DNA from: Streptomyces sp. TLI_105
Lineage (GTDB): Bacteria; Actinomycetota; Actinomycetes; Streptomycetales; Streptomycetaceae
DNA length: 64,000 nt
Assembly (NCBI RefSeq): GCF_900105415.1
Contig: NZ_FNSM01000001.1
Location: 2,046,001-2,110,000 of the forward strand
Reading direction: 5' to 3'
The position numbers and the translations under genes were made by a program. The notes under the pieces were generated by a model. That model saw only the letters and a program-made list of their open reading frames with translations. It did no database searches and had not been told where the DNA came from. Of this stretch, positions 1 to 9,161 are shown one piece after another; position 1 is the stretch's first letter, and every line of letters begins with the position of its first letter.

Positions 1-157
1 CCTCATGGGCAAGATCGGCCAGGAGCGGATCGGTGGACCGCTCTCCTGGCGGAACTCCCAGCAAGCCCTGCTCGCCGCCTACGCCGCAGCCTGCCGGCCC
101 CACGCTCCGGCGTCGGCGGGCGACCCCGACGGGGAAGGGACGAGGCCGCTCCGTTGA
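1..157 (+). CDS. Glycosyltransferase family 4, C-terminal end (partial)
   Basis: Only the last 51 codons are in the window, read in the frame that begins at base 2 and stops with TGA at 155-157. The stretch PLSWRNSQQALLAAYAAAC looks like the C-terminal helix of GT-B family 4 glycosyltransferases, where a Ser-Trp precedes the last helix (family knowledge). A tail rich in Pro, Gly and Asp follows. The stop overlaps the TTG start of the chain-length gene downstream, so the two are translationally coupled, and the polysaccharide operon must begin to the left of the window. The family call rests on a short fragment. Confidence 0.6.
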   Translation, partial: LMGKIGQERIGGPLSWRNSQQALLAAYAAACRPHAPASAGDPDGEGTRPLR

Positions 158-1518
158 GCGAGGACACGATACGCCTGGTCACGATCGGGCGGATTCTCCG
201 CCGGCGCCGGCGGCTCCTCACCATCCTCGTGGTGGTGGGTGCGCTCCTCGGCTACGGCACCTCCCTGCTGCTCCCGCCGCGCTACACGACGTCGGCGTCC
301 GTGCTGCTGCCGGGGGCGTGGGAGGAGCGCGAGCTGCGGACCCAGGCGGAGGTCGCCACCAGCTCGGTGGTGATCGACCGCGTGGCGTCCGCGCTCCACT
401 GGACGGGGGTCGGCACCACCGAGCTGAAGGAGCGGGTGACCGCCAAGGCCTCCGAGGGAAACATCATCGAGATCTCGGGCACCGCCGACACGCCCGAGCG
501 CGCACAGCAGCTCTCCGACCAGGTGGCCGAGCAGTTCGTCGCCTTCGCCGCGCGGATCGTGGGCGACAACGCCGACCCCGAGGCGGCGGCGCGGCTCGAA
601 ACCCTGCGGCAGACCGTCGCGCAGACCGGCCGCCGCATCACCGAACTGGCCGACGCGGCCGGTACGGGGCGGAGCGTGGAGAGCGTGCAGACCCGCACCG
701 AGCTCGAGGGGCTGCGCACCGCGCTGCAGGAGTCCATCGAGAAACTGGGCCAGGCCGACCCCACGTCGAGCAAGGCCCACATGGTCGTCATGGGCCCGGC
801 GGCCCGGCCCACCGGCGAGGCACCGCCGACGCGGATCCAACTCATCGCCGCCGGGGCGCTGTTGTTCTTCCTCGTCACGGTGACAGGCCACCTCACGGCG
901 GCGCGGAGGAACCGCCGGCTGCGTACCGAGGGGGAGATCGCCGGGGCCCTCGGCGTGGCGCTCCTCGGCTCCGTCGACGTGCCCGCCGAGCGGAACGCGC
1001 ACCGGCCGGAGGGCCGCGGCCCGCGGGCCTGGATCCGCCGGCTCCTCGGGACCGACATCCGGTGGGACGTCCCACCCCCGCGGACCTCGGGCGACGAGGC
1101 CGGCCGGCGGACCCGCTACCGGCGGGTGTGCGCCCGCCTCCGGGACCGGCTGCCGGCCGCCCGGCCGCTGCTCGTCGTCGTCCCGGACGGCGACCCGATC
1201 GCCCGCCGGGCCGCCGGGGAGCTCGTCGCCGAGGCCGGTGGCGATCCGGTGCTGCGGGTGGTGGGCGTCTCGGTGTCGGAGCCTATGGTGCCGGACCACG
1301 ACGGGTCCGGCGCGCTCGTCGTGCTCAGCGCGGGCAACTGGACGGCCGGTGAGCTCGGCGGCATCGCCGAGGCGTGCGCGGACGCCGGGCACGAGGTCGT
1401 CGGCGTCGTCCTGGCCGGCACGGTCCGGATCCGTACGAAGGGGTCCGCCGGCCGCCCCCGGGAGGCCGCGACGCCGGTGCTCGCCGTGGGCGCCGACGCG
1501 ACGGGAGGTCCGGCGTGA
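154..1518 (+). CDS. Wzz/YveK-type polysaccharide chain-length regulator (first of a pair)
   Basis: A 454-residue membrane protein predicted to control chain length or export of the surface polysaccharide. An Arg-rich N-terminus (RRRRR) is followed by a membrane helix at about 21-40, an extracellular Wzz-like domain (PPRYTTSASVLL to about 200) and a second helix at about 228-248. The cytoplasmic part ends in an alpha/beta domain (LLVVVPDGDPIARRAAGEL, near 338) arranged like the ATPase domain of bacterial tyrosine kinases. It has no Walker A lysine and no tyrosine cluster, so kinase activity is unlikely. The TTG start at 154 overlaps the upstream stop (TTGA). It is followed without a gap by a second, similar protein. 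Confidence 0.82.
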   Translation: MSEDTIRLVTIGRILRRRRRLLTILVVVGALLGYGTSLLLPPRYTTSASVLLPGAWEERELRTQAEVATSSVVIDRVASALHWTGVGTTELKERVTAKASEGNIIEISGTADTPERAQQLSDQVAEQFVAFAARIVGDNADPEAAARLETLRQTVAQTGRRITELADAAGTGRSVESVQTRTELEGLRTALQESIEKLGQADPTSSKAHMVVMGPAARPTGEAPPTRIQLIAAGALLFFLVTVTGHLTAARRNRRLRTEGEIAGALGVALLGSVDVPAERNAHRPEGRGPRAWIRRLLGTDIRWDVPPPRTSGDEAGRRTRYRRVCARLRDRLPAARPLLVVVPDGDPIARRAAGELVAEAGGDPVLRVVGVSVSEPMVPDHDGSGALVVLSAGNWTAGELGGIAEACADAGHEVVGVVLAGTVRIRTKGSAGRPREAATPVLAVGADATGGPA

Positions 1519-3035
1519 CGACACGTACGACCGCGGAGTCTCCGCTCGCCGCTCCCCTGCTCGACCTGCATTCCCTGGTGGTGGCGGTGCTCAGACGCCG
1601 CCGGCTCTGGGGTTCGCTCGCGCTGCTCGGTCTTGTCCTCGGCGCGGCGGTGGCGGTCCTGCTGCCGGCGCCGCCGACCGCGATGACGAAGGTCCTCGTC
1701 GCCCGGCAGGAGGACCAGCCGAACGACCCCGGGACGCTGATCCGCACCGATGTCGCGCTGCTGCAGACCACCCGGATCGCCGGTGACGCCCTGAAGACCC
1801 TCAAGTCCTCGGAGAAGCCCGAGGACTTCATGAAGGACTACGAGGGACTCGGTCTCACCAACAACCTGCTGCAGATCAACGCGACGGGTGACAGCGACGC
1901 CGACGCGGTCGCCCGCGTGAAGGCGCTGGCCGACGCGTTCGTCGCGGACCACGTGCGGCGGATACAGCAGGCCGCGAACGCCGACGCCAAGGCCCTGCTC
2001 GACCAGCGGGACCGGCTGAAGGACGAACTCGCCGAGGTCAACAAGGAGATCGGGGACGAGTCGCCACAGGGCGCGGCGAAGGCCTCGGCGAACACGGAGT
2101 CGCTTTTCTCCCGCCGGGCCGAACTCACCTCGCGCATCTCCGACTTCAGCCAGCGCGCCGAGGAGGCCCGCATCGGCACGCCCCGGCTGGTCTCCGGCAC
2201 GCAGATCGTCGACGACCCGCGCCCGGTCAAGCGCTCCCTTCCCAAGGCCCTCGCCAAGGACGCCGGGATCGGGCTGGTCCTCGGGCTCGCCCTGGGGCTC
2301 GCGGTGGCGGCCGTCGGCACGGTGGTGGCGGACCGTCCCGTGCTGCGCCGGGAGATCGCGGCGCACCTCGGGGCCTCGGTGATCGCGGAGCTGCCCGGCC
2401 GGCCGGGCCGGCGGTGGCAGCGCCGCAGGACCCGGACGGCACGGGCCCGGCTCACCGCGTCCCTGGCCCGCACTGCGCGCGACTCCGCGGAGCCGATGTC
2501 CCTCCTCGAACTGGGCTGCGCGGACGGCGCGCGCGTGATCGCGCTCGACCTCGCCGGGTCCCTGGGCGCGGAGGGGCCGGTGGTCGTCGTCGACGGTCTG
2601 CCCGGCCCGGAACTCTCCGGCCACCGGCCGCGGCCCGGGGACCCGACCGTGGTCGGTCTGGAGCGTGCCGCGGCCGTGGCGCACCAGGAGCGCCGGATCG
2701 GCGTCGGCTCGGTGGGGCCCGGCGCGGCATGGACCGACCTGCCGTACCTGGGGACGCGGACCGTGCTCGTCGTCCGGGCCGGACACGGCAGCGCGGCCTG
2801 GCTGCACACCGTGGCGCGGCAACTCGCCGACCAGCGCATCCTCGTGCTCGGTGTGGTGCTGATCGACCCCGATCCGCGTGACCGGACCGACGGCACGCTG
2901 TGGGACGGGGGGCCGCAGGCCGCGCCGCGCGGCCGGAACGAGGGGCCTGCCCGGGCGAACGGCACGGGCCGGCGGCAGAGGGAGCGTCTGCCCGCGTGGG
3001 CGACGGTCCCGGACAGCGACCAGGAGGCGCGGTAG
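1515..3035 (+). CDS. Wzz-like co-polymerase with degenerate BY-kinase-like C-terminus (second of a pair)
   Basis: 506 residues from the GTG at 1515, which overlaps the upstream TGA (GTGA) and has GGGAGGT about 6 bases before it; longer starts in this frame run into the preceding gene. Membrane helices lie at about 28-50 and 249-272. The extracellular loop between them has coiled-coil character (DQRDRLKDELAEVNKEI). The cytoplasmic tail (near 332-460) keeps the strand order of a BY-kinase-type ATPase (VIALDLAGSL, VVVVDG, TVLVVRAG, VLGVVLID) but lacks GxxxxGKT. It probably pairs with the preceding protein as a chain-length or export complex at the inner side of the membrane. The tail after about 470 is basic and low-complexity. 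Confidence 0.78.
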   Translation: MTTRTTAESPLAAPLLDLHSLVVAVLRRRRLWGSLALLGLVLGAAVAVLLPAPPTAMTKVLVARQEDQPNDPGTLIRTDVALLQTTRIAGDALKTLKSSEKPEDFMKDYEGLGLTNNLLQINATGDSDADAVARVKALADAFVADHVRRIQQAANADAKALLDQRDRLKDELAEVNKEIGDESPQGAAKASANTESLFSRRAELTSRISDFSQRAEEARIGTPRLVSGTQIVDDPRPVKRSLPKALAKDAGIGLVLGLALGLAVAAVGTVVADRPVLRREIAAHLGASVIAELPGRPGRRWQRRRTRTARARLTASLARTARDSAEPMSLLELGCADGARVIALDLAGSLGAEGPVVVVDGLPGPELSGHRPRPGDPTVVGLERAAAVAHQERRIGVGSVGPGAAWTDLPYLGTRTVLVVRAGHGSAAWLHTVARQLADQRILVLGVVLIDPDPRDRTDGTLWDGGPQAAPRGRNEGPARANGTGRRQRERLPAWATVPDSDQEAR

Positions 3036-3038
3036 CAC

Positions 3039-4973
3039 ATGTGTGGCATCGCAGGCACGTACCGATGGCCTGACGGGAAGGAAGTGACCGACCGGCTCAC
3101 CGAGACCCTCGCGCATCGCGGGCCGGACGGGGCCGGCCGGTACGGCCACCCCGTCGGTGACGCGGAAGTGCACCTGGGGCACCGCCGGTTGTCGATCGTC
3201 GACCTGTCCGAGACCGGCGCCCAGCCGATGGTCTCGGGCGGCCTCGTCCTGACGTACAACGGCGAGCTGTACAACGCGCCCGAGCTGCGGGCCGAGCTGG
3301 CGGCGGCGGGTGTGCGCTTCCGGGGGACCTCCGACACCGAGGTGGTCCTGGAGGCCTGGCGGCGCTGGGGCACGGACTGCCTGCCCCGGCTGCGCGGCAT
3401 GTTCGCGTTCGGGATCTTCGACGAGCGCACCGGTGAGCTGGTGCTCGCCCGCGATCAGCTGGGCATCAAGCCGCTGTTCCTGCTGCGGCGCGGCGAGGGC
3501 CTGGTGTTCGCCTCCGAGCTGAAGGCGCTCGCCGCCGTGACCGGCGGATCCCTGGAGGTGGACCACGCGGCCCTGGTGGCCTCGCTGCTCTACTACTGGG
3601 TGCCGGACTCGCGGTGCGCGTTCCGCGAGGCGGAGAAGCTGCCGCCGGGGAGCTGGCTGCGGTGCCGGCCCGACGGGCGGGTGGAGCGCGGCCGGTTCTG
3701 GCATCTGAAGGACGTCGCCGCCGAGGGCCGGGAGCGGGCCCTGGCCGGCGAGCGGCCGGATCTCGCCGCGATCGTCGAGGAGTCGACCCGGCGTCATCTG
3801 CTGTCCGACGTGCCCGTGGCGACCTTCCTCTCGGGCGGGCTCGACTCCAGCTATCTGACGGCGCTCGCGGCCCGCGAGCAGCCCGGGATCTCGGCCTACA
3901 CGATCGGGTTCCGCGCCGAGGACGCCAAGTTCGAGGCGATGCCGGACGACCTGCGCTATGCCCGGCAGGTGGCCGAGCGGTTCGGCGTCGACCTGCACGA
4001 GATCGAGATCGCCCCGGACGTGCTCGACCTGCTGCCGCGGATGACGTACCACCTGGACGAGCCGATCGGCGACCCCGCCGCGATCAACACCTTCCTGATC
4101 TGCTCGGCCGCCCGGGAGGCCGGGGTGAAGGTGATGCTGTCGGGGATGGGTGCCGACGAACTGTTCGCCGGGTACCGCAAGCATCTGGCCAACCTGATCG
4201 CGCTGCGCTACCAGCGCGTGCCGCGGCCCCTGCGGAGCGGCGTGTCCAAGGCCGTCGACCTGCTGCCGGTCGCCTCGGCCCGCCGCGGGTACCGGTCGGT
4301 GCGCTTCGCGAAGCGGTTCCTGTCGTTCGCCGATCTGCCGGAGGAGACGGCGTTCCGGCGGAGCTACACCATGTACGACCGGGACGAGCTGCTCGGCCTG
4401 ATCGATCCGGACCTGGCCGGGACGGTCGACGACGTGCTGACCGAGCACGCGGACGTGTACGAGGACAACGCGCTCGACGACTTCGTCAACCGCATGTGCC
4501 TGGGCGACGCCCGGATGTTCCTGCCGGGCCTGAACCTGGCGTACACGGACCGGTCGAGCATGGCCGCGTCGACCGAGGTGCGGGTGCCGTACGTGGACGT
4601 CGAGGTGGTCAAGGCGGCGTTCACCGTGCCCGGCGACCGCAAGATCGTCGGCCGTCAGGGCAAGGCCGTCCTCAAGGAGGCGGCCACCTCGATCCTGCCC
4701 CGGGAGATCGTGTACCGGCCCAAGGGCCTCTTCAGCGCCCCGCTGCGCGCCTGGATGAGCCGCGACCTGGCCCCGCTGGTGCGCGAGGTGATCCACGACG
4801 GCGAGCTGGTCCGCTCCGGTTTCCTGCGCCGCGACGCCCTGGCGCGCCTCGCCGCCGAGGACGCGGCCGGGCACCAGGACCACTCCAAGCATCTGTGGCA
4901 CGTGCTGACCCTCGAGTACTGGTACCGCGGCGCCACCTCCAAGGCCGGCCAGAACGCTTCCTTGACCTCGTAG
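3039..4973 (+). CDS. Glutamine-dependent asparagine synthase family amidotransferase
   Basis: 644 residues, normal length for class B asparagine synthetases. Cys2 of MCGIAG is the N-terminal glutaminase nucleophile, and the class II glutaminase domain runs to about 215. The synthetase domain follows with the ATP-binding PP-loop FLSGGLDSS near 264-271. In housekeeping metabolism AsnB makes asparagine. Paralogues inside O-antigen clusters (the WbpS type) are known or proposed to amidate uronic acids, and the location in a polysaccharide operon favours such a carbohydrate or aminoacyl substrate here (inference). The start is 3 bases after the upstream TAG. Confidence 0.9.
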   Translation: MCGIAGTYRWPDGKEVTDRLTETLAHRGPDGAGRYGHPVGDAEVHLGHRRLSIVDLSETGAQPMVSGGLVLTYNGELYNAPELRAELAAAGVRFRGTSDTEVVLEAWRRWGTDCLPRLRGMFAFGIFDERTGELVLARDQLGIKPLFLLRRGEGLVFASELKALAAVTGGSLEVDHAALVASLLYYWVPDSRCAFREAEKLPPGSWLRCRPDGRVERGRFWHLKDVAAEGRERALAGERPDLAAIVEESTRRHLLSDVPVATFLSGGLDSSYLTALAAREQPGISAYTIGFRAEDAKFEAMPDDLRYARQVAERFGVDLHEIEIAPDVLDLLPRMTYHLDEPIGDPAAINTFLICSAAREAGVKVMLSGMGADELFAGYRKHLANLIALRYQRVPRPLRSGVSKAVDLLPVASARRGYRSVRFAKRFLSFADLPEETAFRRSYTMYDRDELLGLIDPDLAGTVDDVLTEHADVYEDNALDDFVNRMCLGDARMFLPGLNLAYTDRSSMAASTEVRVPYVDVEVVKAAFTVPGDRKIVGRQGKAVLKEAATSILPREIVYRPKGLFSAPLRAWMSRDLAPLVREVIHDGELVRSGFLRRDALARLAAEDAAGHQDHSKHLWHVLTLEYWYRGATSKAGQNASLTS

Positions 4974-4990
4974 AGAACAAGAGGACTTCG

Positions 4991-7183
4991 GTGAAACAGG
5001 TCGTACAGAACTACAAGAGCGGCGAACTGGCCGTGCTCGACGTCCCGGTGCCGGGGTGCAAGCCGGGCGGTGTCCTCGTCCGGACCGCCTACTCGCTGAT
5101 ATCCACGGGCACCGAGCTCATGAAGGTTTCCGAGGCCGGGATGTCGATGCTCGGCAAGGCCCGCTCGCGCCCGGACCAGGTCGCCAAGGTCGTGCAGAGC
5201 GTGGCCACCAACGGCGTGCCCGCCACGTACCGCAAGGTGATGGGCAAGCTCGACTCGTACACGCCGCTCGGGTACTCGCTGTGCGGGGTGGTCGAGCAGG
5301 TCGGCGCCGGGATCGACGACGTGAAGGTCGGCGACCTCGTGGCCTGCGCCGGCAACGAGCACGCACTGCACGCCGAGCTGAACTGGGTGCCGAAGAACCT
5401 CTACACCCCGGTCCCGGACGGCCTCGCGCCCCGGCACGCCGCCTTCGGCACCGTCGGGTCCATCGCGCTTCAGGGCGTCCGCCAGGGCGAGCCGCAGCTC
5501 GGCGAGGTGGCGCTCGTCATCGGCCTCGGGCTGATCGGGCAGCTGGTGGTGCAGCTCCTCGCCGCCGCGGGCGTCCGCGTCGTCGGCGCCGACCCCGACC
5601 CGGCGCGCTGCGAGCTCGCCGAGCGCCTGGGCGCCGAGGCCTGCGGCGATCCCGGATCGGCCTCCGTGGAGGCCGCCGTCGCCGAGCTCACCGGCGGTCA
5701 CGGCGTGGACCAGGTGTACCTGGCGGCCGGTGGCAGCAGCAACCAGCCCGTCGAGCTGGCCGCCCGGCTGTGCCGGGACCGCGGCCGGGTCGTCGACATC
5801 GGCAAGTGCCGTCTGGACCTGCCGTGGAACGCGTACTACGAGAAGGAACTCGACGTCCGGTTCTCCCGCAGTTACGGCCCGGGGCGCTACGACCCGGAGT
5901 ACGAGCTGGAGGGGCGGGACTATCCGATCGGCTACGTGCGCTGGACCGAGCGCCGGAACCTGGCGTGCTTCCTCGACCTCATGGCCCGGGGCAGCGTCGA
6001 CGTGGAGCCCCTGGTGTCCCACGTCGCCGCCTTCGACGACGCCGTCGAGACGTACCGGTCGCTGAAGGACGGCGAGCTGAAGGCCGTGGCCGTACTGTTC
6101 CGGTACCCCGAGCAGACGGAGGAGGCCCCGGAGGCGCCGGCGGTGGCCGTGCCCGCGGTGAACGTGACGCGCACGACGGCCAGGGCCGCCGGGACGCCGG
6201 TACGGGTCGCGTTCATCGGGGCGGGCAACTACGCCACCTCGATGCTGCTGCCCCACCTGGCCGAGCGCGAGGGCGTCGAGCTGTCCACGGTCGTCACCAC
6301 GACGGCCCTGTCCGCGGCCAACGCGCAGCGGAAGTTCGGCTTCGCCCGCGCCACCACCGATCTCGACGCCGTGCTCGGCGACGAGTCCGTCGACGCGGTG
6401 TTCGTGGTCACCCGGCACAGCTCGCACGCCGACCTGACCCGGAAGGCGCTGCTCGCCGGCAAGTCGGTGTTCGTGGAGAAGCCGCTGGCGCTCGGCGAGG
6501 ACGAGCTGGCCGGTGTGCTCGCGACCGTGGAGGAGACCGGCAACGACCGGCTCCAGGTGGGCTTCAACCGCCGGTTCGCACCGCTGCTCCAGGAGGCGAA
6601 GCGGCGGTTCGGTGCCCGGACCGGTCCTGCGAACCTCCGCTACCTGGTCAACGCCGGCCGTCTGGAGCACGGCAGCTGGTACCTCCGGCAGGGCAGCGAG
6701 GGCTCGCGGTTCGCCGGCGAGGGCGGTCACTTCATCGACACCGCGAGCTGGCTCCTCGACGCCGATCCCGTCTCCGTTTACGCGGTGGCTACCCCCGGCA
6801 ACGAGGACCTCCAGGTCGTGCTGCGCTACCCGGACGGGTCCACCGTCACCATCAGCTACGTCACCACCGGCGCCTCCGGCTTCCCCAAGGAGACCCTCGA
6901 CCTGGTCGCCGACGGCAAGGTGCTGCGGCTCGACGACTTCGTCCGCGCCTCGGTGTATTTCGAAAAGAGCACGGCCGGTCGGAAGCGGTGGGTCAGTTCG
7001 CGGCTGCCCAAGGCCCGCGACAAGGGCCAGAACGCCGAACTGGCCGCGTTCTTCCGGGCCGTACGGACCGGCGGGCCGATGCCGGTGCCGCTGGAATCGC
7101 TCGTCGCCACCACGGCGGCCACCCTCGCCGTGCCGGCCGGCCTGGCGGGCGGCGCGCCGGTGACGCTGGCGAGGCACCGATGA
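4991..7183 (+). CDS. Fused zinc-type alcohol dehydrogenase / Gfo-Idh-MocA oxidoreductase
   Basis: 730 residues in two catalytic modules. Residues 1-370 resemble medium-chain dehydrogenases, with a nucleotide-binding stretch ALVIGLGLIGQLVVQLLAAA. Residues from about 404 are a Gfo/Idh/MocA oxidoreductase with Rossmann motif VAFIGAGNYATSMLL and the family's EKP motif (VFVEKPLALGE, near 493). Such bi-domain enzymes are typical of O-antigen and capsule clusters next to heparinase II/III proteins and probably oxidise or reduce an activated sugar. GTG at 4991 is chosen because an AAGAGG site precedes it and the reading frame further upstream overlaps the amidotransferase. The stop overlaps the ATG of the heparinase gene (ATGA). 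Confidence 0.9.
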   Translation: MKQVVQNYKSGELAVLDVPVPGCKPGGVLVRTAYSLISTGTELMKVSEAGMSMLGKARSRPDQVAKVVQSVATNGVPATYRKVMGKLDSYTPLGYSLCGVVEQVGAGIDDVKVGDLVACAGNEHALHAELNWVPKNLYTPVPDGLAPRHAAFGTVGSIALQGVRQGEPQLGEVALVIGLGLIGQLVVQLLAAAGVRVVGADPDPARCELAERLGAEACGDPGSASVEAAVAELTGGHGVDQVYLAAGGSSNQPVELAARLCRDRGRVVDIGKCRLDLPWNAYYEKELDVRFSRSYGPGRYDPEYELEGRDYPIGYVRWTERRNLACFLDLMARGSVDVEPLVSHVAAFDDAVETYRSLKDGELKAVAVLFRYPEQTEEAPEAPAVAVPAVNVTRTTARAAGTPVRVAFIGAGNYATSMLLPHLAEREGVELSTVVTTTALSAANAQRKFGFARATTDLDAVLGDESVDAVFVVTRHSSHADLTRKALLAGKSVFVEKPLALGEDELAGVLATVEETGNDRLQVGFNRRFAPLLQEAKRRFGARTGPANLRYLVNAGRLEHGSWYLRQGSEGSRFAGEGGHFIDTASWLLDADPVSVYAVATPGNEDLQVVLRYPDGSTVTISYVTTGASGFPKETLDLVADGKVLRLDDFVRASVYFEKSTAGRKRWVSSRLPKARDKGQNAELAAFFRAVRTGGPMPVPLESLVATTAATLAVPAGLAGGAPVTLARHR

Positions 7184-9150
7184 CGATGAGCGCGGGCTGG
7201 TACCTGCGGCGGCTGTCCGCGATGGGGCCGCGGGAGGTCGGCGGCCGGGCGGTCGACGCGGTGCGCAGGCGGCGGTGGCGGTCGGCGCGGCCGGAGTTCC
7301 CGGGCGTGACCGGCGCCCGGTTCACCGCCGTGTTCCCCGTCGGGACGATCGACGGGGTGGCCCCGGACGCCGCGAAGCGTCTCGTGGCCGAGGCGGACCG
7401 GTTGATGGCCGGGCATGCCGAGTACTTCGGGGTGGAGCGCGACGACCTGGCCGACCCGGACTGGTGGTACGACCCGAAGACCGGGCGCCGGGCACCTTCG
7501 GGGTACGCCTTCGACGTGCCGTACCGGGACGAGGAGACGGTCGGGGACATCAAGCAGATCTGGGAACCGTCCCGGCACCAGTACCTCACCGTGCTCGCCG
7601 CCGCCTACGCGGTCACCGGGGACGAGCGGTACGCGGAGCGGGTGGCCGGCCATCTGCGGTCGTGGTGGGCGGCCAACGCGCCGCTGCGCGGGGTGCACTG
7701 GACGAGCGGCATCGAGCTGGGGATCCGACTGCTCTCCTGGGTGTGGATCCGCCGGCTGCTCGACGGCTGGCAGGGCGCGGCCGGTCTCTTCGAGGAGAAC
7801 CCGGTGGCGCTCCGCCAGATCTGGTACCACCAGCGCTGGCTGGCCGCCTTCCCCAGCCGGGGGTCCTCGGCGAACAACCACGTCGTCGCGGAGGCCGCCG
7901 GGCAGTTCGCCGCGGCCTGCGCGTTCGGCTGGTTCCCCGCCTCGGCGCGCTGGCGGGACGACGCGCTGCGGTCGCTCGACCGGCATCTGCGGAGCAACAC
8001 CTTCCTGTCCGGCCTCAACCGCGAGCTGGCTTCCGAGTACCACGGCCTCGTCCTCGAACTCGGCCTGGCCGCGCTGGCCGAGGCCGACGCCGCCGGCGTG
8101 CCGGTGCCCGCGACCACCCGGCTCGTCCTGCTGCGGATGACCGACGCGCTCGCGGCCGTCGTGGACGACCGGCTGCGGCCGCCCCGCCAGGGGGATTCGG
8201 ACGACGGGCACGGTCTGATCGTGGACGGCGCGGGCAGCGACCGCTGGGGCTCGCTCCTCGCCACCGGCGACGCCGTGTTCGGTCGGCTCGCCTGGTGGCC
8301 GGAGGTGACCGGCACCGATGTGCGCACCCCGCTGCTGGCCGCGCTCATCAGGACCGGCGGACCGGCCGTGAAGCGGCCGGCGAACCGGCCGGTCCATTTC
8401 CCCGACGCGGGCATGACGATCATGAGGGCGCCGGGGGAGATCTGGGTCCGCTGCGACGGCGGCCCGCACGGCTTCCTGTCCATCGCCGCGCACGGGCACG
8501 CGGACGCCCTGTCCGTGGAGGTCCGGCACGACGGCGTCGACGTGCTCGCCGACCCGGGGACGTTCTGCTACCACGGGCAGCCCGAGTGGCGGCAGTACTT
8601 CCGGTCGACCCTCGGCCACAACACCCTGCGGCTCCACGGCCGTGACCAGTCCGTCTCCGGCGGCCCGTTCCTGTGGACCCGGCACGCCGAGAGCCGCGTC
8701 CTGGTCGCGGACACCTCGAACCCGGCGGTGTCCCGCTGGTGCGCCGAGCACGACGGCTACCGGCCCTCCGTGCACCGCCGCCGGGTGGAGCTGACGGCCG
8801 CGAGCCGGGAGCTGCGGGTGGTCGACGAGGTGCGGGGCCCGGGCACGGCCGTGGAGCTGGCGTTCCACCTCGGCCCGGCGATCTCCGCCGAGCTCGTGGG
8901 GAACCGGGCGGTGCTCGCCTGGACCGTGGACGGCGAGGACCGCTCCGCGGTGCTCGACCTGCCCGCGGGGCTCTCCTGGCGGGCGCACCGCGGCGAGAGC
9001 GAGCCTTCCCCGAGCTCTTCGGGCAGGGAATACCCCATGCTCGGCTGGTACTCCGAGGGCTTCGGGCGCAAGGAGCCCGCCACCACGCTGCTCGGCACGG
9101 GTCTCGCCGACGGCGCGGAGTTCGTCACCGTACTCGCGTTCCACGGCTAG
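7180..9150 (+). CDS. Heparinase II/III family protein
   Basis: 656 residues. The N-terminal two thirds are helical, as expected for the alpha/alpha toroid. The C-terminal beta domain carries the family signatures AAHGHADALSVEV (near 436), VLADPGTFCYHG and LGHNTLRLHG. Family members are polysaccharide lyases that cleave uronate-containing chains by beta-elimination, while homologues inside capsule operons have no proven substrate. No clear signal peptide is visible, which argues for a cytoplasmic or precursor-linked role rather than a secreted lyase. The ATG overlaps the preceding stop by 4 bases. Confidence 0.87.
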   Translation: MTMSAGWYLRRLSAMGPREVGGRAVDAVRRRRWRSARPEFPGVTGARFTAVFPVGTIDGVAPDAAKRLVAEADRLMAGHAEYFGVERDDLADPDWWYDPKTGRRAPSGYAFDVPYRDEETVGDIKQIWEPSRHQYLTVLAAAYAVTGDERYAERVAGHLRSWWAANAPLRGVHWTSGIELGIRLLSWVWIRRLLDGWQGAAGLFEENPVALRQIWYHQRWLAAFPSRGSSANNHVVAEAAGQFAAACAFGWFPASARWRDDALRSLDRHLRSNTFLSGLNRELASEYHGLVLELGLAALAEADAAGVPVPATTRLVLLRMTDALAAVVDDRLRPPRQGDSDDGHGLIVDGAGSDRWGSLLATGDAVFGRLAWWPEVTGTDVRTPLLAALIRTGGPAVKRPANRPVHFPDAGMTIMRAPGEIWVRCDGGPHGFLSIAAHGHADALSVEVRHDGVDVLADPGTFCYHGQPEWRQYFRSTLGHNTLRLHGRDQSVSGGPFLWTRHAESRVLVADTSNPAVSRWCAEHDGYRPSVHRRRVELTAASRELRVVDEVRGPGTAVELAFHLGPAISAELVGNRAVLAWTVDGEDRSAVLDLPAGLSWRAHRGESEPSPSSSGREYPMLGWYSEGFGRKEPATTLLGTGLADGAEFVTVLAFHG

Positions 9151-9161
9151 GGAGGAGGACC

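Noticed and set aside
1116..4901. A 1261-residue open frame on the minus strand
   Set aside because: Lies opposite two clearly coding plus-strand genes, is Arg/Gly/His-rich, has no ribosome site or family motif; a GC-bias shadow.
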